Positions 1 through 10,775 of a stretch of DNA of 64,000 bases are shown here, in pieces (position 1 is the stretch's first letter; each line of letters opens with the position of its first letter). The notes beneath the pieces are model-generated. The model worked only from the letters and a program-made list of their open reading frames with translations, was not told the DNA's origin and ran no database searches. The translations under genes were made by a program, and so were the position numbers. This DNA comes from Aspidapion aeneum (lineage: Eukaryota > Arthropoda > Insecta > Coleoptera > Brentidae): assembly GCA_963576565.1 (NCBI GenBank), contig OY755046.1, positions 66,997,583 through 67,061,582 of the forward strand, written 5' to 3'.

Positions 1-133
1 TTTTTTTATTTTATAATAGGTATATTCAGAACCTACTTAACGAGAATATTAAGATATTACTAAACTATAACAACAACAACAACAAAACAACATAAATTTG
101 TAATAAGAACTGAATAGTTATTATAAAAATTAG

Positions 134-1303
134 TTACAAAAGGTGCTCAAAGTGTCTCCCATTCTGCTCAATGCAATTTTCTACTCGACTTGTAACCGAA
201 CGAGTGGCGTTATAGATGCCAATATTTGGTACTCTCTCAATGCAAATAATAAAATTTTCCCTAAGTTCATCTGCATTGTTACTTCGTGTTTTATAAATTT
301 CATTTTTGATAAATCCCCAAAAATAAAAGTCGAGGGGGGTCAGGTCGGGAGAACGCGGGGGCCATCGGTTTGGCCCATATGTACCAATCCAATTTTCATC
401 AAAATTGGCAGTTAGCAAATTCCTTATCATATGGCTATTATGTGCTGGAGCACCGTCTTGTTGAAAATAAATGTTATTTATATCACCTAATGGCATGTTA
501 TCCAACTCTGTTATTACATATTCTTCCAAAATTTGTCTGTATCCTTCTGCATTCAAGTTTTCATGAAAAAGCCTGTAGTTAAACACTCTATTTCGATACA
601 GCACTACCCATGCATGGAATCCAAACCGTCCTTGTTGTACCCTGGCCACCGTCTGATGAGGATTTATGTCTGACCAATATCGATTGTTATGTCGATTAAA
701 AATTCCTTCGCTAGATATATAAGCTTCGTCGGTCCATATTATATTTTGAAAAAAATTGGGATTCTGATTAATCTGTTGCAAATACCAATTGCAAAATTCT
801 AAACGCCGTTGTTCATCTCCAGGATGTAAATTATGAACCTTTCTTATTTTATAAGGTTTATACTTATGCTTTTTCAATATTCTTAAAACTCTACGTTTAC
901 TTATACCAATATCATTCTCAATATTACGACTAGATACCGTCGGATCAGCAGCAACACAAGCCAACGTGATTATTTCATCCGTTTCTCTATTTTCTTTAAT
1001 GTAAATTTTATTTCTTGGTTTTCCAAATGACCCATACTCACTTAAATTGTGATACATTCGTTGAAACATCCTTTTGTCTGGCTGACGTCGTTCCGGATAA
1101 CGGTCAAAATATAGTGTAAGTGCTGCCTCTCTATTTTTATTTAATTCAATATAGCACTCAAACATGTTTAACTTTTCATAGTTTTGATAAAGATTCATCT
1201 TAGACAAAAGTAATAACAACAAAGCAAAAACAATACTTAATTGACGTTTGACTTTGTGACAAGTTAAAAAAGCGAAACAAAAGTTCATCCCATCCATAGC
1301 CAA
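134..1303 (-). CDS. Mariner-superfamily transposase, DD41D type, intact frame
   Basis: This uninterrupted 389-codon frame encodes a DDE/D cut-and-paste transposase. Residues about 45-150 are a helix-turn-helix DNA-binding region, with an arrangement I associate with insect DUF4817-type transposases. The catalytic aspartates are D192 (in IIWTDEAYI), D283 (in FQQDGAPAH) and D325 (in SPDLTPLDFYFWG). Forty-one residues separate the last two, so the signature is DD41D, the spacing described for rosa/VISITOR-type mariner relatives. The first 35 residues are hydrophobic and look unlike a transposase, so the likelier start is Met36, with its codon at 1196-1198, giving 354 residues. There is no internal stop. 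The downstream end of the element lies off the left edge, so both TIRs cannot be seen. Confidence 0.85.
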   Translation of the reverse strand: MAMDGMNFCFAFLTCHKVKRQLSIVFALLLLLLSKMNLYQNYEKLNMFECYIELNKNREAALTLYFDRYPERRQPDKRMFQRMYHNLSEYGSFGKPRNKIYIKENRETDEIITLACVAADPTVSSRNIENDIGISKRRVLRILKKHKYKPYKIRKVHNLHPGDEQRRLEFCNWYLQQINQNPNFFQNIIWTDEAYISSEGIFNRHNNRYWSDINPHQTVARVQQGRFGFHAWVVLYRNRVFNYRLFHENLNAEGYRQILEEYVITELDNMPLGDINNIYFQQDGAPAHNSHMIRNLLTANFDENWIGTYGPNRWPPRSPDLTPLDFYFWGFIKNEIYKTRSNNADELRENFIICIERVPNIGIYNATRSVTSRVENCIEQNGRHFEHLL

Positions 1304-1416
1304 CTACAAAAAAAATATTTTTTCATATTTTACCAATTTAGGACAAAGAAAAGTATTAAGTGTTATATATCGCTGTAATCACAAGAAAAAATTCAATTTT
1401 TTGAGGTACTTACATA

Positions 1417-1608
1417 CAGGGTGTTCCGTTTAAAAAATGTTACTTTGATAATATCTTGTAAAATAAAACATTTTAAATTTTTCTGGGTACGCCACTGAAT
1501 TATACGTATAAAATCATAAAACTTTTGTATTTGAAGAATTTTTCTATCTCCATAAATAAACGAGTAATAAAAGATAATAAAAATCGTCAATTTTTGAGAA
1601 TCACCCTG
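1417..1608. mobile_element. MITE with CAGGGTG ends and TA target sites
   Basis: The segment begins CAGGGTGTTCCG and ends ATCACCCTG, with TA on both sides, as in Tc1/mariner-type non-autonomous elements. A related 186-bp element sits at 32246-32431. It carries no coding sequence. The right end could instead be the outer end of the transposon that encodes the neighbouring transposase. Confidence 0.5.
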
Positions 1609-1610
1609 TA

Positions 1611-2036
1611 CCTGCTAAACTAATCTAGTTAGCCTAGATTTGATGACGCCATTAAAAAAGACACTAAAAAAGAGGATGGAACACGTATGTCAGTTTTTGG
1701 TATCTCTTACCGTTTAGCCTGTACCCTATAAAACCAACGAAAATGCCCCACCCTGTACACCTAGTAACATATATCCCATTTTGCCTAATTTTTTTTTGGT
1801 AATTACTAACTTTAAATTATAGAACACCATGCATTGGTTTTATTTTTATTTAAAACAGTAAAAATAATAAAACATAAAATAAATAGCCAAAGAGTTGAAA
1901 ATCTATGATTTCTTGGATTCCACTTATTTTTATTGCATCCCAAATCTTTAACGGTAGGAAAATAAATAAAATACCGTCAAATAAAGTTTTGCCGCCGTTC
2001 TCCTGAAAGTTTGTGCCGACCGAAACGTCTTTTCAG
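1611..2036. other. Unassigned AT-rich spacer
   Basis: No coding frame, RNA gene or clear repeat boundary was recognised. An isolated CACCCTGTAC end at about 1750 resembles the termini of the MITE just upstream. Confidence 0.4.
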
Positions 2037-2489
2037 CAGGGTTAAGCCTTGACACAAAATACCAACAAAAACGTTAACTGTACTGCTACTAACTGCAACT
2101 ATTTTTCATTTTGCAGACCTAAGGTAACCGTTTTTTGAAGCCTGCGTGTTCTTTTGATTGAAAATAAAAGAAAAGGTTTCAGTACAATTGATTACCTATT
2201 AAATATGAAAATCCTAATAAAACGAGCCAACGAATATAATATTTCACTCTATATTTCGTTTATAGACTGAAAAAGCTTTCGATAGCATTGAGCACTGGAC
2301 AGTAAAAGCACCTTTCAGTAATAGCCGAATAGATCACAGATACACAGATTTAATAGCCAATAAATATAGCGAAGCAACAACATCAATCAAAATCCACTAA
2401 GAAGCCAAGTCAATTCGCATAAAAGAAGCGTCGGCAGGGTTAAGCCTTGACACATAATACCAACAAAAACGTTAACTGTACTGCTACCA
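2037..2489 (+). pseudogene. LINE reverse-transcriptase scrap between 54-bp direct repeats
   Basis: About 2169-2436 closely matches part of the RT frame of the RTE-type LINE at 28.5 kb, around the block reading AFIDFEKAFDSI there. Here that block has a 3-bp loss and frameshifts, so it is non-coding. The scrap stops at the start of the conserved VRQGD region. On each side lies a near-identical 54-bp direct repeat, at about 2037-2091 and 2437-2489, beginning CAGGGTTAAGCCTTGACACA. The repeats are too long for a LINE TSD. They may come from an older host repeat or a local duplication. Confidence 0.55.
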
Positions 2490-2540
2490 CGGTGGTGTGA
2501 TTAAAAAGTACTAAAATTAACTACTAGTAAACGATAGAAA

Positions 2541-4406
2541 ATAAAAATACCCCACTTGTTATCTGCGCTAAAAGCTTACGAAATAAGAAAGGGTAGGGGA
2601 TACCAAATGTGCCCTACTTACTACTTTAATAATTCTGTTATTCTATTTGGGAGTGTTTGTACTAACTTGTGTCTTACTGTGATTTTGTTATAAGTTTTGC
2701 CTTGTTTCCGTAGAGAACCTCTTTCCATTGCTTTCTCTACGCGAGGAAATTCCTAATTCGCTATTTCTATTAAATTTAACCCTTTATAAATTCAAAGTTT
2801 GTTGAACTAATGCCCTAACATAAAGGAGCCATGTATAAATTAAACTGCTAAAAAAAACACTCTCCTTCTCTTTTTAACTTATTGAGTGTAACGTATAAAA
2901 ATACCCCACTTTTTATCTGCGCTAAACGGTAACGATATATGAAAGAGTGGGGGATACCAAATGTGCCCGACTTACTACTTTGATAATTCCGTTATTCCAT
3001 TTTGGAGTGTTTGTACTAAATATTTGAAGTGTCTTACTGTGATTTTGTTATAAGTTTTGCCTTGTTTCCGTGGAGAACCTCTTTCCATTGCTTTCTCTAC
3101 GCGAGGAAATGGAGAAAATTTTCTCCATTCCTAATTCGCTATTTCTATTAAATTTAACCCTTTATAAATTCAAAGTTTGTTGAACTAATGCCCTAACATA
3201 AAGGAGCCATGTATAAATTAAACTGCTAAAAAAAACACTCTCCTTCTCTTTTTAACTTATTGAGTGTAACGTATAAAAATACCCGACTTTTTATCTGCGC
3301 TAAACGGTAACGATATATGAAAGAGTGGGGGATACCAAATGTGCCCGACTTACTACTTTGATAATTCCGTTATTCCATTTTGGAGTGTTTGTACTAAATA
3401 TTTGAAGTGTCTTACTGTGATTTTGTTATAAGTTTTGCCTTGTTTCCGTGGAGAACCTCTTTCCATTGCTTTCTCTACGCGAGGAAATGGAGAAAATTTT
3501 CTCCATTCCTAATTCGCTATTTCTATTAAATTTAACCCTTTATAAATTCAAAGTTTGTTGAACTAATGCCCTAACATAAAGGAGCCATGTATAAATTAAA
3601 CTGCTAAAAAAAACACTCTCCTTCTCTTTTTAACTTATTGAGTGTAACGTATAAAAATACCCCACTTTTTATCTGCGCTAAACGGTAACGATATATGAAA
3701 GAGTGGGGGATACCAAATGTGCCCGACTTACTACTTTGATAATTCCGTTATTCCATTTTGGAGTGTTTGTACTAAATATTTGAAGTGTCTTACTGTGATT
3801 TTGTTATAAGTTTTGCCTTGTTTCCGTGGAGAACCTCTTTCCATTGCTTTCTCTACGCGAGGAAATGGAGAAAATTTTCTCCATTCCTAATTCGCTATTT
3901 CTATTAAATTTAACCCTTTATAAATTCAAAGTTTGTTGAACTAATGCCCTAACATAAAGGAGCCATGTATAAATTAAACTGCTAAAAAAAACACTCTCCT
4001 TCTCTTTTTAACTTATTGAGTGTAACGTATAAAAATACCCCACTTTTTATCTGCGCTAAACGGTAACGATATATGAAAGAGTGGGGGATACCAAATGTGC
4101 CCGACTTACTACTTTGATAATTCCGTTATTCTATTTTGGAGTGTTTGTACTAAATTTTTGAAGTGTCTTACTGTGATTTTGTTATAAGTTTTACCTTGTT
4201 TCCGTGGAGAACCTCTTTCCATTGCTTTCTCTACGCGGGGAAATGGAGAAAATTTTCTCCATTCCTAATTCCCTATTTCTATTAAATTTAACCCTTTATA
4301 AATTCAAAGTTTGTTGAACTAATGCCCTAACATAAAGGAGCCATGCATAAATTAAGCTGCTCAAAAAACCGCTCTCCTTCTCTCTTTAACTCATTGAGTG
4401 TAACGT
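2541..4406. repeat. 378-bp satellite, five tandem units
   Basis: Five head-to-tail units start at 2541, 2895, 3273, 3651 and 4029. The first is 354 bp and more diverged; the other four are each 378 bp and nearly identical. Units 2-5 each hold a perfect 22-bp palindrome centred on GAGAAAATTTTCTC (for example 3108-3129). Unit 1 lacks 18 bp of it and 6 bp near the TTTGAAGTG stretch, which accounts for the 24-bp length difference. No open frame is conserved. Such an array may be a short satellite or the tandem-repeat core of a transposon. Confidence 0.9.
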
Positions 4407-4995
4407 AAGTCTATCCTCTAAAAGTTTTAGTTAATTTATGGATGACCCCAAACACCGATATTAGAGGCAGCATGGATATACCTGTTTAAGAGGGACCTCT
4501 ATAGGCAGATAATGAGCGAGTAAGGGTTTTGGAATAACTCTTGTATTGGAAAAGTAGGGGAGCGGCGGGTAATCCAGAACAGCGGGTATTGGGGAACACG
4601 CATTTTACACCGCTAGTGACATCTTTGAGCCTGCGGCCGACATCAAACGCCGAATCGCACACCTGTTTTGCAGTTACCACCAGCGACAACCTACATTGCA
4701 TAGTGGTCAGCTTGTCGTAATTTTGTTAAAGTTGTAATTTTGACAAATTGATGCTGTAAATTAGGTAATGTCAACTAGCGTTTAAAAAATGTGATTTTAA
4801 TATACTGTGCATTTTGGAGATGGTACAGTCGCCTCCAAAAATAATATCGCATATAGTTTTTTTTCCTCTTAAGCAAATAACTTGAAAAATTGATATTGTG
4901 AGAGTGTGTGTACGTAATTAGCTTCAGGTTTTTTTATTTAACATAATTTTTTCACAAAAATTTAAGTCAATTTATGAATCTTGCTATACTATATG
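4407..4995. other. Unassigned spacer after the satellite
   Basis: I see no convincing gene, repeat or RNA here. A 71-codon minus-strand frame near 4.5-4.7 kb has no recognisable motif and is treated as chance. Confidence 0.4.
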
Positions 4996-4997
4996 TA

Positions 4998-5196
4998 GAG
5001 TGGCCAAGATAAATGATCTAAGTGCCAAAATATACAAATTTTAGATTTCCCACCCAAAATGATGTATGCGCCTTCTGCTCTAATAAGCACATTTAAAATA
5101 ACGTCTTCTGTAAGTCTGCTTGCATGTATTGTACAGTTTTTTTTAGTTTCCCACAAAAATGCTTTTTGGCACTTAGATCACTTAGCTTTTCCACTC
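4998..5196. mobile_element. 199-bp MITE with about 35-bp TIRs and TA sites
   Basis: The left end starts GAGTGG and carries GATCTAAGTGCCAAAA; the right end is its inverted counterpart ending CCACTC. The arms match with few differences over about 35 bp. TA flanks both ends (4996-4997 and 5197-5198). It is non-coding and is most likely a Tc1/mariner-type MITE. Confidence 0.7.
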
Positions 5197-5687
5197 TACA
5201 ACATCAATATAGTTCAATCACTATCAAATTTTGCAAGGTTTTTTACCATGCACTGATATTCTTTATCGTAGTCTTTATATTCACTATTTTTACATACATA
5301 GTTCAAAACGGATTGATTTTTATCCTGTGAAACCGGTGTTTTATGCCACATTTTAAATAAATTACGTCGGCCAATCCCATGCGCCAACGCTGAAATAATA
5401 AATCATAGCTAATACTCCGGCAAGAACCGGCAGCTGAATGTAGCACAAATACAACCATGGATACATACACAAACGCAATTGATACGTAAAAATTATAATA
5501 ATTCAGTACACAACTTTTATCTAATTTTTTTAAATAAGCAAATTGAAACTTTGCAAATAGTTTAATAGTAAAAATCACAGATACTAACCCATATTTATAA
5601 TATACGTGAAGAAATCACCATATAAACACTGGTTTACCGACTTGGAGCACTATTGAAAATCGCCTTTCCGCGCGAAATAAGTGCGGA

Positions 5688-5688
<1 letters not shown>

Positions 5689-5737
<49 letters not shown>
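5689..5737. repeat. (TA)n microsatellite
   Basis: An almost pure alternating TA run with one C interruption near its left end. It lies in otherwise unassigned AT-rich sequence between 5.2 and 5.78 kb. Confidence 0.9.
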
Positions 5738-5739
<2 letters not shown>

Positions 5740-5786
5740 TTATGATAGAAAATAGTTCGATATTGAGGTTTCGATCGTCTAAATTA

Positions 5787-7390
5787 TGCCGTATTCCATT
5801 GGGTAAATGAGTGCAGCACTGGTGCACTGACACTGAAACGGTGCTGTCAAAAATTTGCACCGAGTGCAGTTTCAATGGATCACGCGGAAAATGAAAAATC
5901 GCACTCGTGTGGTATAAGGTTCCTAACATCGTGATATAGTGACCTGCTTAGTGTGGTATGCTATTATGAGCTGTAGAACTTCTTTTATATTCTTGCTTTA
6001 AGCAACGTTAATATAACATTTTTTTGCAAATAATTTTTTATAGTATATTCATTATGAATAGGGCAAATTGATTAGGCAAAAATCTCATTTTTGAAAAAAA
6101 TGTCACACAACCTGTAGTTTTATCAGGCCAACGACGATATCCATTTTTATTTGTTTCAAAGTTACACGCCGATAAATATTATCCTAAGATAAAAAAAATT
6201 CGTGAAATAAATAAATAATGATTTTATTTAAAAAAAGTTAATGAGAATATTTTAAAAATGCCCACCTCCTTGTTGAATGCAGGCTTGTGCTCGTATACCA
6301 ACAGATAGAGTAGTTATCTATATTTCGCGCTTGTTTTTCAAAAAACCCTAACCAGAAGTGTACTTTATGCTCCCAAAATTTGAACATAAGTATTCGAAAC
6401 ACCTTGTATACATATATAATATTTCACAAGTTTCTTTCAACTAAACCTAACTTTCCTGCCTTGCGGAATTTGGTCAAAAACATGTTGTTCAAAATCCATT
6501 TGTTCGAAAGTAATATTAATACTTCAATAACATTTTCTTGAAAAGGAAAATTATTTAAAAACATTTCCTTCAAACAAAAAATTGTTTGAAAACATTTTAT
6601 TAAAATTTTTTTGTTCAAAAACATTTTCTTTGAAAGTCATTTTTTTCATAAGGAAAATTGTTCAAAAAAGTTTTTAAGAAAATATTTTTGAACAAATTTC
6701 CATTCAACAAAAACATAACCTAACCTAACAGCTAAGCGTAAGGGTGTTTTAACATACCATAAAAATGGCAAGACATGTGCCTCAGCGCTAATGGGGTTTC
6801 GTCCCCCTTGTTCTTTTTTTGGACAAAATTGAGGCTACTTGAATTTATTTATGAGGAATTCTGCAGTGCTCATCTCGAGCCGAAAGTGTTTCTTGAACTA
6901 AAAAATACATTTATTTTTACTTATAATCATAGCTGCCAGAAAACTCCAACTGTCGGAAAATTAGCCCTAGGGCACCAGTCAACCAAATCCATACAAATCT
7001 ACTTACCTGTTTGTTGTTAAATCGGTAAACCACATTTTCAATAAAGTTTTTTATTTTTGGGGTTTCCGTTCTCATTGTTTTTATTGCACAGAACTGTTCT
7101 TCTTCATCTTCATCGCTGCTACTACTTAGCAGCGAAGAAAATAATAAAAAATCGCTAACAACTTTATTTTCACTCATTTTTACGTCCCACGACAATAATA
7201 AGCGTTTAAAATTAATGGCGGGAAAAAGTTTTCGGTGCGGCACGAGCCCTCAGAGCCGCACTCAGTGCAAAACTGAATTCATAAGTTTCTCAATGGAATA
7301 CGAAAACTGAAAAAATGCATGTCAATCGAATCCAAACACCGAGCCAGTTGTGCACTAGTGCTGCACTCATTTCCCCAATGGAATACGGCA
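5787..7390 (-). mobile_element. PIF/Harbinger-like DNA transposon, partly decayed
   Basis: The termini are about 42-bp inverted repeats that start TGCCGTATTCCATTGGG and include GAGTGCAGCACT, with only a few mismatches. TTA flanks each end (5784-5786 and 7391-7393), the 3-bp TSD typical of PIF/Harbinger. One coding exon remains near the right end. Most of the interior (5.95-6.9 kb) has no transposase frame, so this copy is probably non-autonomous. Near 6.26-6.30 kb a minus-strand scrap resembles a mariner-type C-terminus, and 6.4-6.73 kb holds repeated TTCAAAAACATTTTC blocks, so the interior may contain older insertions. Confidence 0.75.
7013..7179 (-). CDS. Harbinger-type transposase N-terminal exon
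   Basis: Reading from the Met of MSENKVVSDF, the peptide has a serine/acidic stretch (SSSSDEDEEEQ) followed by TPKIKNFIENVVYRFNNKQ. That segment is typical of the region just before the nuclease domain in Harbinger-like transposases. The frame runs straight into a consensus splice donor, CAG then GTAAGTAG, at about 7012. This supports a spliced first exon rather than a chance frame. No downstream catalytic exon is visible inside the element, so a functional protein is unlikely from this copy. A frame extending upstream to about 7243 is possible, but Met at 7179 fits better. Confidence 0.6.
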
Positions 7391-7393
7391 TTA

Positions 7394-7869
7394 GACAAGC
7401 CACCTCCATGCGTCGGCACGCTTCTGATCTCTATATTTTCATTGATTTTTGAAAAGTGCAGCAACTTATACTTTAATTGTGTAAACTTTGGCTATACTTT
7501 TTTATAGGGTTCGCCTTTTAATTTGGCATTAAACAATTTTGTATTTATGCCTTTTTGAATGCAAACAAAAATTTAAAAACATATTCTCATAATAAAGCCA
7601 AATATTATATTAATAAAAAGTAAAGAGAGGAAACATTTTTTTTTATCCTATTCAAGTCAGGTTTTGAAAAGAATCGCGTACGGACAGAAAAGTAATGTAG
7701 GCCATCTTTTCAGATCTGGAAAATGTAATAAAGAAAAACATTTTTATTTCAGAAAAATTATGTTCTCTTTTATATATTGTAAGTGTAATCTTTTTGAAGA
7801 TTTTTTGAAAGGTACTTTGCCTCCGTAACGCAAAATGCTGTTAGGTGATTATTTGAATTGATAGGCGAC
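7394..7869. other. Unassigned AT-rich spacer
   Basis: I see no gene, RNA or clear terminal repeat here. Confidence 0.4.
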
Positions 7870-8375
7870 TAGGCACATTAAGCGCCCTTTTAACTTTCCC
7901 TGGTCATCCTCCCTACTGAGTCTTTTCTTCGCTAAGGGATCTGCCCGTCTTCTGTACAAAGGCTAGAATATCAGGCCACCTCACATTTAGAAGATCCTCC
8001 ATCTGACAGGCTTCTTCTTCGAATACCTCTCTTCTTGCCTCCTTGAATGCTTCACATGATGAGAGGAAATGCGTTAAGGTCTCGTCCTCGGCTCAACATC
8101 GCTCGCACGTCGCGTCTTTCTTCACTCTCATCTTAGCCAAGTGTCCTTATAGGGCGCAGTACAGGTGCAGGCAGGACTCCCACTATGGCTCTTACATCTT
8201 TTCGTGTTCTACAGAGCAGCCAGTCCCTACGGGTATCCTGTGACACACTCCTTCGCCTGTCTGGCGTTTTCTTTGTTGATCCATTCCTTTTGTATCTCTT
8301 TTTGGGCCCACTCTGTCAGAACCGACTTCACCTGCCTTCTTGTGAGCACCAGGAAGGATTTCAGTTGATAAATAA
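7870..8375 (-). pseudogene. LINE C-terminal fragment with CCHC-like motif
   Basis: The minus strand encodes, with stops and small shifts, a stretch typical of the end of I/R1/Jockey-group LINE polyproteins. It includes a zinc-knuckle-like block reading CERC, then ETLTHFLSSC. About 170 codons can be followed from about 8370 (FLVLTRRQVKSVLTEWA) to about 7875. No RT domain accompanies it, so this is a short 3' remnant. The clade is uncertain. Confidence 0.6.
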
Positions 8376-8692
8376 CGATATATTATGGTCAGTGCAGTGG
8401 TCAAAATTTAGTTAGCCTACTACTTCTTTTTTATTTAAAATGGCAAACATATAATTTAGAAATTTTTGGGATTTCAATTTTTTTAAACGGCCAAACATCC
8501 TGTTGCCAATTATAACCAAATAAATTGCCCAATTTACAATATTTTTTATGACTGTCCATTTGTAAAATAAATAAAAACTTTAATTTAAAAATATTTTGGA
8601 CCTTTCTCCCAATTCGTTTTTTGTAATGGCCTGTATGACATTTTTGAAATTATTTTAATAAACAAATAAATGGGTCAATGACGGATCTGATA

Positions 8693-8949
8693 CAGTAGCG
8701 GATCCAGGATTTCCGGAAGGGAGGGGCCAAAGTGGCAACAAATATCAAAATATTTTTTGCGGTTTTTGATAGATCTGAGGTGTGAAATTTAGTATCTAAA
8801 GAAGATTTATGGCGCCGCAGGCGAAATGTTTTTAAAAATTAAGTAGAATTTGTGACAAATTTTAAATAAGTGATGCTGCTAAACTAAAAATTAGGCTGTA
8901 TGTCTTGAGGGGGAGGGGCCCTATCGCCCCACCCCTGGATCTGCCACTG
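8693..8949. mobile_element. hAT-type MITE, CAGTRGCGGATCCAGG ends
   Basis: The left end begins CAGTAGCGGATCCAGG and the right end finishes CCTGGATCTGCCACTG. Both sides carry the 8-bp duplication ATCTGATA (8685-8692 and 8950-8957). An 8-bp TSD with CAG...CTG ends is the hAT signature. It is 257 bp, G-rich just inside the ends, and non-coding. Confidence 0.85.
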
Positions 8950-9047
8950 ATCTGATATCTTCCTAGACCCACGCTAACCGTTTTTTGTAAACAGTTTTTT
9001 GTAAATATCTTAGAAACGAAAACTTCTACGAATTTTTTGGTTAAAAC

Positions 9048-10343
9048 CGAGGGGTAAATATCTGAGGATTTATGGTGTACAGTCTGGAGGATTTATGGGG
9101 ATTTACGGGGATTTACGTGGATTTATTTAATTAATCCGTATTTTTATTTAATTAATCCGTATTGGAGTCCATATTATAAAGAAATTAGCTATAAAATAAA
9201 AACAACGAATCAAGCAAGTGAAAATTTAAATTTATGATTAATCTGTTTTTATATAAAGATTATTTGTCGGATTACTTTATGCTCGGCACTCATGTTTTTT
9301 GAGAGTTAAGTTTGGCAACATCCAGCGGCGTAGCGTGCCTGAAGGAGCGGGGGGGGGGGCGACAGCTAAAAAGGGCGCCCATCAAAATCTTGTGATAAAA
9401 AAGTCATCAAGTCTTGAGTTTCCTTTGCCGCCCTCTCAATTTTTGCCGTTGCCGGCCTGGCTACTTAATAAAGCTTAGGGCGCTTCGAGCACCCATGGGG
9501 CGCCAGTACCCTCGGGGCAAACCTCCCCCCCTCCCCCCACGCTACGCCACTGGCAACGTCTTATGCATATGCCACTAATTCAGCCTATTCGAAAGCAAAT
9601 TAATATGCGTTTCTGTTTTGGTGATTTACAGTGAATAATTAGTGACTTAAAAAGTGAAACCCTTGGTGAAACCTTAGGTAAGTTTTAACATGTTCATAAC
9701 AAGGTTTGTGTCCTGTTCACAGAGTGAAGTCTTGTATTTAACTTTTCACAGGTTTGTGTGTAACAAATCTTAAAAAGAAATTAAATTTTTAAGACAAAAT
9801 AAACGAAAAAAAAATTAATTTAAATGGCCTGGGAAACAAGATTTGTCCAACGTAGAAAGAGAATATATATTTTTCGGACCAGTATCAATAAAGAAGAATG
9901 AATCGAATATTTTCAACATTACCGAGGATGTCTTAAGTCAGATTAATATCGCTTACAGAAATAAAAAGTCGAATTGATGACATGTTATTAGTTAATCTCA
10001 ATTTTTATTTTTTGCTATGCTAATAATTTTTTTTTTAAATCTTTGAACGCATCTTATTACTTGCCTCTTCCCTCGCATCTAAGCCGTCAGGTCATTTGTC
10101 AGATTTAAATTAAAAACAAGCTACATAAGTAAAACTATATAGGATTTACGGGGATTTATTCGGATTTATGGGGATTTATAGGGATTTATAGGGATTTCTT
10201 TGGAATTATTGGGATTTATAAGGATTTATAGGAAATTATTGGTGATTTAACAGGATTTAAAGGGATTTATTAGGATTTTTAGGGATTTAATTGCCAAAAA
10301 GGATTTATGGTGTACAACATTTTGGGCAGATATTTACCCCTCG
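9048..10343. mobile_element. 1,296-bp hAT-like element, CGAGGGGTAAATATCTG ends
   Basis: The ends are a perfect 17-bp inverted repeat, CGAGGGGTAAATATCTG, flanked by the exact 8-bp duplication GTTAAAAC (9040-9047 and 10344-10351). A paralogous sequence near 40.63 kb (TTTTTGGTTATAAC) represents the unoccupied site. Both subterminal regions (9.06-9.13 and 10.14-10.31 kb) carry many GGATTTAT-type units in the same orientation, possible transposase-binding repeats. There is no transposase frame. A second hAT MITE lies inside. The 8-bp TSD suggests hAT, although the CGAGGGG terminus is not a standard hAT end. Confidence 0.75.
9323..9552. mobile_element. hAT-type MITE, CAGCGGCGTAGCGTG family, copy 1
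   Basis: The ends are CAGCGGCGTAGCGTG and CACGCTACGCCACTG, a 15-bp TIR with one change. The flanks are GCAACATC (9315-9322) and GCAACGTC (9553-9560), an 8-bp duplication with one mutation. It is nested inside the 1.3-kb element above. A 387-bp relative is at 51761-52147. Confidence 0.85.
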
Positions 10344-10596
10344 GTTAAAACACAAATTATTAAGAAAAATGTGTTTTCATGGTGGTCCTGAAGAGTTCGC
10401 AGGTTTCACTTTCGTAACAGAAAAAACTACCAACATATGTGAATCTACTAATTTTAAAATCGAGTCTGCCTTTTTCCGCGTTTTCTCTGTGTTTTTATAT
10501 TTTTAGAGAATAGGGCTATATAAATAAAGATTCTTTTATATTTTATTTTATTAAACAGTATAAAAAATCATTATTCTCAAATGCGAACAAATTACA

Positions 10597-10773
10597 GGCG
10601 AACCTCTATAACTCGAACTCAAATGGACAACCAAAACGGTTCAAGTTATGGAGAGTTCGAGTTATAGAAATTCGAGTAAAAGAGAGTTTAAAAACATATA
10701 AAAAGTGCAGGGACCACTTAATATGTTCGAGTTATAGAGAGGTTAGAGGGTTCGAGTTAGAGAGGTTCGACTG
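10597..10773. mobile_element. Pogo/Tigger-type MITE, CGAACCTCTATAACTCGAAC family, copy 1
   Basis: The ends are inverted repeats starting CAGGCGAACCTCTATAACTC and ending GAGGTTCGACTG, with TA at each side (10595-10596 and 10774-10775). Internally the motif TTCGAGTTATAGA recurs in both orientations. A second copy at 36696-36880 begins CAGTCGAACC, so the G at the fourth base here is a local change. The CAGT ends and TA TSD fit pogo/Tigger. Confidence 0.75.
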
Positions 10774-10775
10774 TA

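Noticed and set aside
2037..2489. 54-bp direct repeats as short LTRs
   Set aside because: No LTR-type ends, and the sequence between them is a LINE scrap rather than a retroelement interior.
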